This document shows, in pieces, positions 21,501-22,932 of a DNA stretch of 22,932 bases; positions within the stretch are counted from its first letter, which is position 1; the number at the start of each line of letters is the position of its first letter. Under the pieces are notes generated by a model. It worked only from the letters and a program-made list of their open reading frames with translations, did no database searches and was not told the origin of the DNA. The stretch is taken from positions 1 through 22,932 of the forward strand of contig NW_003153193.1 in NCBI RefSeq assembly GCF_000003605.2. The letters run 5' to 3'. The position numbers and the translations under genes are program-made. This DNA is from Saccoglossus kowalevskii. Its lineage: Eukaryota > Hemichordata > Enteropneusta > Harrimaniidae.

Positions 21501-22300
21501 TCACGTGTGTACAGGAGAACAACTAATGGCATTCCTTGTATTCACAAATCCATGCATTAGTGACAGATGTTTTTGAGTGAACATGATGAACGATTCATTT
21601 CCTGTACTAGTAAAACAGGTAGATATTGATTTCACCTACTTAAAGAAACTTTTGAATCACAGTCCGAAATCCAGACAAAAATATCATTAACGGTTATGTC
21701 AATTGTTATTAATTACGTCATTAGTGCCACATCAATATTATAGCGTGAGAACTCAGTACTAAGCTAATACTTTTTGTGTATGAAAACAGTGAACGAATTG
21801 TTATTTCAGCAGGATTGTTGTATACATGTTTATGTCATTACTAGGTACGTTTGTATTTAAAGGTACTGATGGAATAACACAGAAGAATTGATACAATGAA
21901 TTTTCACCAGTGAAACAGGATTCTATTTTCAGGCAGTTCATCATAAGAGGTTTGAAAAAAAATCCACTATGGTGAAACGTATTTGCTCTATAAGAAGTGC
22001 ATCTCCAATACAACTGATAGATTGTAAATTACACCCTTCTGAACAACTTCCTTGGTTTCTTTGGTGTTGATTGTAGGCAATAGTAAAGTGTGTTTTATCA
22101 TATTTATAATAACACATTTCATTATGATTGATCAAATTGGCTCTACTGCAATGGAGCTGTAAAATACAGTTAACACAAAATAACTGCAGTACTTTAATTA
22201 TTTATTGAGAAACTCTTTATATTATTAATACACATTCCACAGGGGAATGATAATGGTTACAAAAACTAATCAAAGAAATGAAAGAAAAAATAACAAGCAC
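18578..22300. other. AT-rich non-coding stretch with two less AT-rich patches
   Basis: No gene is supported. About 18890-19110 is less AT-rich and open on the plus strand for 61 codons (18910-19095), with a possible donor CAA|GTAAGG inside; no family is recognised. At about 19550-19579 a pyrimidine-rich stretch ends in CATGCAG, a fair acceptor, and a 90-codon frame follows (19580-19852, GTG start), also unrecognised. Downstream of 19860 I see only AT-rich DNA, short both-strand frames (20797-21289, 21801-22135) and a CACGTG at 21502. Confidence 0.4.
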
Positions 22301-22521
22301 TCAAAAAAAAAAGATTAAAGTGCCTGTGAAATGGCTGCTATTTTCACGTCTAAAATTATCAATTGATACATAAATATTATTAATTTTTATGTTTCTAAGC
22401 ATAAATTATTTTTTTTAAGTGAAAAAATGTGTTTTAAACTCAGTCTACAGCAACTTTATTTTTTGTATTTTAAAACGAGGCTCCTCATTAGCTATTCATT
22501 GCCATACAGAAATTCCCCTTG

Positions 22522-22529
22522 TGACGTCA
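22522..22529. promoter_or_regulatory. Perfect CRE, TGACGTCA
   Basis: This is the palindromic CREB/ATF consensus, set in GTGACGTCAG within the CpG-rich segment. A second, one-mismatch site lies 215 bases downstream. Binding is inferred from the consensus only. Confidence 0.4.
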
Positions 22530-22805
22530 GAAAGGGAAGTTGCTGGGCAGCTCGCATTGCCGATACGTGTAAATAAGGCAAATTTCTTGTGCAGTTTTCT
22601 CGTCTTTGACTAAATTGTCACTTATGTACTTTTTCGTCGAGGAAGAACGGGCCATAATGAACACTTGGATATCAAATTTGTTGCATGGAGTTGAGTTAGA
22701 TGCGAGATATGTCCGTTCTGGTGTGGCTGGTCGCAGTGATGTCACCGTCCCCGGTGCACGTTTGTAAACTATCGCTGACCTCGGCACTGGACAACTTTCG
22801 AGTCG

Positions 22806-22811
22806 GTAAGA
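22806..22811 (+). other. Candidate splice donor GTAAGA
   Basis: GAGTCG|GTAAGAAG fits the donor consensus at +1 to +5 (GTAAG), and base composition drops sharply in GC just after it, as at an exon/intron edge. No acceptor can be paired within the window. Confidence 0.3.
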
Positions 22812-22932
22812 AGTTCTAGTTTTTTTTGTTCTAGTTGAGCTTACTACTCTTTATAAAATATCTTATCGATAATTTCAAAGAGGTATGTGTGAACTCTTTA
22901 TTATGCTCGATAAACTTAGATCGCGAATTTCC

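Larger units (their letters stand above)
22301..22932 (+). promoter_or_regulatory. CpG-rich segment, possible promoter and first exon
   Basis: About 22500-22810 carries roughly twenty CpGs, far more than anywhere else in the window. It contains a perfect CRE (TGACGTCA, 22522-22529), a one-mismatch CRE (TGATGTCA, 22737-22744) and a good donor, GTCG|GTAAGA, at 22805/22806, followed by AT-rich, T-rich sequence like an intron start. TATAAAATA occurs further right at 22852. Both strands are open: an 86-codon frame on the minus strand (22527-22787) and a 47-codon plus frame (22624-22767) with a peptide beginning MYFFVEEERAIMNTW. I recognise neither. It could equally be a copy of an unrecognised GC-rich repeat. 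Confidence 0.3.

Overview
The window looks like non-coding nuclear DNA from a eukaryote, most likely a marine bivalve mollusc. It is strongly AT-rich. No reading frame exceeds 112 codons, and nothing resembles a bacterial gene, operon, rRNA or tRNA. The bivalve guess rests on the repeats. Two dispersed families consist of tandem monomers of about 140-170 bp, followed by a short ACGG/ACGC-type tract and a terminal hairpin. This is the layout I remember for the 'pearl'/Helentron-like non-autonomous elements of oysters, mussels and scallops. The palindrome TACATGTA is also frequent. Species cannot be told from the sequence.

Layout. 1-276 is the 3' end of a family-1 element (monomers carrying GGCCGCCATTCGGCC) ending in a long hairpin. 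About 280-4550 is AT-rich sequence with no recognisable gene. 4553-4875 is an old direct duplication. 5021-5197 is a MITE with TA target-site duplications. 6645-7125 is a family-2 element with a 12-bp terminal inverted repeat, about two and a half monomers and a 3' hairpin. 8118-8300 is another old duplication. 11283-11425 is a MITE remnant and 11940-12159 a decayed family-1 copy. A dense cluster of elements fills 14120-16475: a decayed family-2 copy, the best MITE copy, a MITE fragment, and a nearly complete family-1 element from 15520 to 16471. A 25-bp minisatellite lies at 17045-17410, a different foldback element at 17806-17979, and a reverse-strand MITE copy at 18422-18577. About 18580-22300 holds nothing I can name. 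The last 400 bases are distinctly CpG-rich, with two CRE-type sites and a good splice donor. They could be a promoter and first exon of a gene lying to the right, or another repeat.

No genes work together here, because I cannot support any protein-coding gene with confidence. The window reads as an intergenic or long-intron stretch shaped by small non-autonomous transposons and their tandem-repeat cores. I see no evidence of a new enzymatic or defence system. The most interesting content is the shared architecture of the two monomer-bearing element families, the small hairpin kept in every family-1 monomer, and the CpG-rich right edge.
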